Source: Variovorax sp. OV700 (GTDB lineage Bacteria > Pseudomonadota > Gammaproteobacteria > Burkholderiales > Burkholderiaceae_C). From it: 64,000 nt of DNA. Positions 62,568 to 64,000 of the stretch are shown here, piece by piece. The DNA lies in assembly GCF_900099805.1 (NCBI RefSeq), contig NZ_FNDR01000008.1, positions 186,001-250,000 of the forward strand, written 5' to 3'. Position numbers and translations under genes: made by a program. The number at the start of each line of letters is the position of its first letter. Position 1 is the first letter of the stretch. The notes under the pieces are model-generated. The model was not told the origin of the DNA. It saw only the letters and a list, made by a program, of their open reading frames with translations, and did no database searches.

Positions 62568-64000
62568 CTAGGGCAGCTCTGCGCCTTCGACCAGGAAGCG
62601 CACGCGACGCACACCCTGCCATTCGTCGGCATCGAGCCGGAAGGCCAGCTTCACGCGCGCGGGCAGCGGATCGGTATGGCCGAACCAGATGCCGTCGACC
62701 GGCTGCCCCTGGTGCCGCAGCTTGAGCGCAAGGTGCTTCTCGCCCACCAGGCGCTGCGACACCACCTCCACTTCCTCGCTGAAAGTGGGCGGGGCAAAAC
62801 CCTGGCCCCACACTTCGCGATGCAGCGTGTCGACCAGGTCGATGCGCATGTATTCGCGGGCCAGCGGCCCGTCGGTGTCGAGGCGGCGCGTCAGGGTGGC
62901 GGCGTCGAGCCACTCGTGCGCCACTTCGGCCAGCGCCTGTTCGAACATCTCGAACTTCTCGCGCGCGACGGTGCAGCCGGCTGCCATCGCGTGGCCACCG
63001 AAGCGCAGCAGCACGCCCGGATGGCGCTTCGCGACCAGGTCGAGCGCATCGCGCAGGTGAAAGCCCGGAATCGAGCGGCCGGAACCCTTGAGCTCATGTT
63101 CCTTGCCCGGCGCGCCGCTAGCGGCAAACACGAAGGTCGGGCGGTGAAAGCGGTCCTTGATGCGCGAGGCCACGATGCCGACCACACCTTCGTGAAAGTC
63201 GGCATCGAACACGCTGATGGCGGCCGGCGGTGCTTCGCCGCCATCGGCCGTGGGGCCGAACAGCGATTCGGCCAGCAGCAGCGCCTGGTCGCGCATGCCG
63301 CCCTCGATGTCGCGCCGCTCGCGGTTGATGCCGTCGAGCATGCGCGCCAGTTCATCGGCGCGGCCCGCGTCGTCGGTCAAGAGGCACTCGATGCCGAGCG
63401 TCATGTCAGCCAAGCGGCCGGCAGCATTGATGCGGGGCCCCAGTGCAAAGCCGAAGTCGAAGGTGGTGGCCACCGCCGCGTTGCGCCCGGCCGCCTTGAA
63501 CAGCGCCGCAATGCCGGCCGGGAGCGCGCCAGCGCGAATGCGCCGAAGGCCCTGCGCGACGAGCCGGCGGTTGTTGGCGTCGAGCTTCACCACGTCGGCC
63601 ACGGTGCCGAGTGCCACCAGCGGAAGCAGCACGTCCAGCTTGGGCTGCGTGGCCGCGGTGAAGATGCCGCGTGCGCGCAGTTCGGAGCGCAGCGCCAGCA
63701 GCACGTAGAACATCACGCCCACGCCGGCGATGCTCTTGCTCTCGAAGCCGCAGCCGACCTGGTTGGGATTCACCAGCACGTCGGCGGCCGGTAGTTCGGG
63801 ACCCGGCAGATGATGGTCGGTCACCAGCACCTGCAGGCCGCGCGCCTTGGCGGCGGCCACGCCCTCGACGCTGGCAATGCCGTTGTCGACGGTGATCAGC
63901 ATGTCGGCGCCGCTGTCCGCCACCCGCTCGGCGATGGGCGACGTGAGGCCGTAGCCGTCGACCACGCGGTCGGGCACCAGGTAGCTCACGTTTTTTGCGC
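62568..64000 (-). CDS. recJ: Single-stranded-DNA exonuclease RecJ, C-terminal part (truncated by window edge)
   Basis: The 5' end lies beyond the window; about 477 codons are visible. RecJ is a 5'-to-3' single-strand exonuclease of recombination and mismatch repair. The DHH-phosphoesterase domain shows MLITVDNGIAS and VTDHHLPGPELP, then GVGVMFYVLLALR; FGFALGPRINAAGRLAD and the DHHA1 part with GSGRSIPGFHLRDAL and LRFGGHAMAAGCTV follow, ending in an OB-fold region. Length and order are full for the visible part. Stop at 62568-62570; the first visible codons are A-K-N-V. Confidence 0.95.
   Translation of the reverse strand, partial: AKNVSYLVPDRVVDGYGLTSPIAERVADSGADMLITVDNGIASVEGVAAAKARGLQVLVTDHHLPGPELPAADVLVNPNQVGCGFESKSIAGVGVMFYVLLALRSELRARGIFTAATQPKLDVLLPLVALGTVADVVKLDANNRRLVAQGLRRIRAGALPAGIAALFKAAGRNAAVATTFDFGFALGPRINAAGRLADMTLGIECLLTDDAGRADELARMLDGINRERRDIEGGMRDQALLLAESLFGPTADGGEAPPAAISVFDADFHEGVVGIVASRIKDRFHRPTFVFAASGAPGKEHELKGSGRSIPGFHLRDALDLVAKRHPGVLLRFGGHAMAAGCTVAREKFEMFEQALAEVAHEWLDAATLTRRLDTDGPLAREYMRIDLVDTLHREVWGQGFAPPTFSEEVEVVSQRLVGEKHLALKLRHQGQPVDGIWFGHTDPLPARVKLAFRLDADEWQGVRRVRFLVEGAELP

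Overview
The window is GC-rich (mostly about 65 percent G+C), densely coded and looks like a betaproteobacterial chromosome. The gene content and order (pilQ-aroK-aroB-dgt, gltBD-mla-ibaG-murA-his-hinT-tatABC, petABC-sspA-sspB) and the protein sequences point to the family Comamonadaceae, most likely Variovorax. That placement is inference from gene order and sequence style; no search was run. There is one tRNA and no rRNA, CRISPR array, prophage or complete insertion sequence.

Layout. 1-6.8 kb: the end of the type IV pilus secretin PilQ, shikimate kinase and dehydroquinate synthase (aroK, aroB), a dNTP triphosphohydrolase, a coupled trio (MFS transporter, DUF1415 protein, methyltransferase-like protein) and a lone REP-associated transposase. 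6.9-13.3 kb: glutamate synthase gltBD. 13.4-19.4 kb: the Mla phospholipid-transport operon in the order mlaF-E-D-A-C-B, a YadG/YadH-type ABC-2 transporter and ibaG. 19.4-34.5 kb: murA, a histidine operon (hisG-D, two envelope proteins of unknown function, hisC-B-H-A, then hisF-I-E), a small membrane protein, hinT and tatABC. The his genes are split between hisA and hisF by an oppositely oriented dicarboxylate/glutamate carrier plus a periplasmic solute-binding protein, and by a hexose-6-phosphate mutarotase. 34.5-39.5 kb: a DegS-like protease, an MHS-family transporter, a Nif3-like protein, pdxA and mscL.

39.7-54.7 kb is the main accessory region, an exopolysaccharide locus. It has a PAP2 phosphatase; Wza, Wzb and Wzc homologues; an initiating sugar-phosphate transferase; a pyruvyl transferase; one GT4 glycosyltransferase; a PslG-like secreted glycoside hydrolase; and a flippase. 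Running toward it on the other strand is a yjbEFGH-type operon in which the GfcC/YjbG-like and YjbH-like parts are one 1030-residue polypeptide. No O-antigen polymerase (Wzy) is visible. The two longest gene-free stretches, both AT-rich, lie in this region.

54.9-64 kb: the cytochrome bc1 operon petABC with a clear promoter and terminator, sspA and sspB, tRNA-Thr(TGU), a YXWGXW-repeat protein, a DUF1275 membrane protein, an SDR oxidoreductase, a DUF1003 membrane protein and the C-terminal part of RecJ, which runs off the window.

Themes: cell-envelope construction (Mla, MurA, EPS, Yjb, MscL, Tat, DegS) beside core amino-acid and energy metabolism. Several genes (aroB, yadG-like, murA, yeaD) have a TAAAAT-type -10 box 6-13 bases before the ATG and no Shine-Dalgarno, which suggests leaderless or nearly leaderless transcripts.
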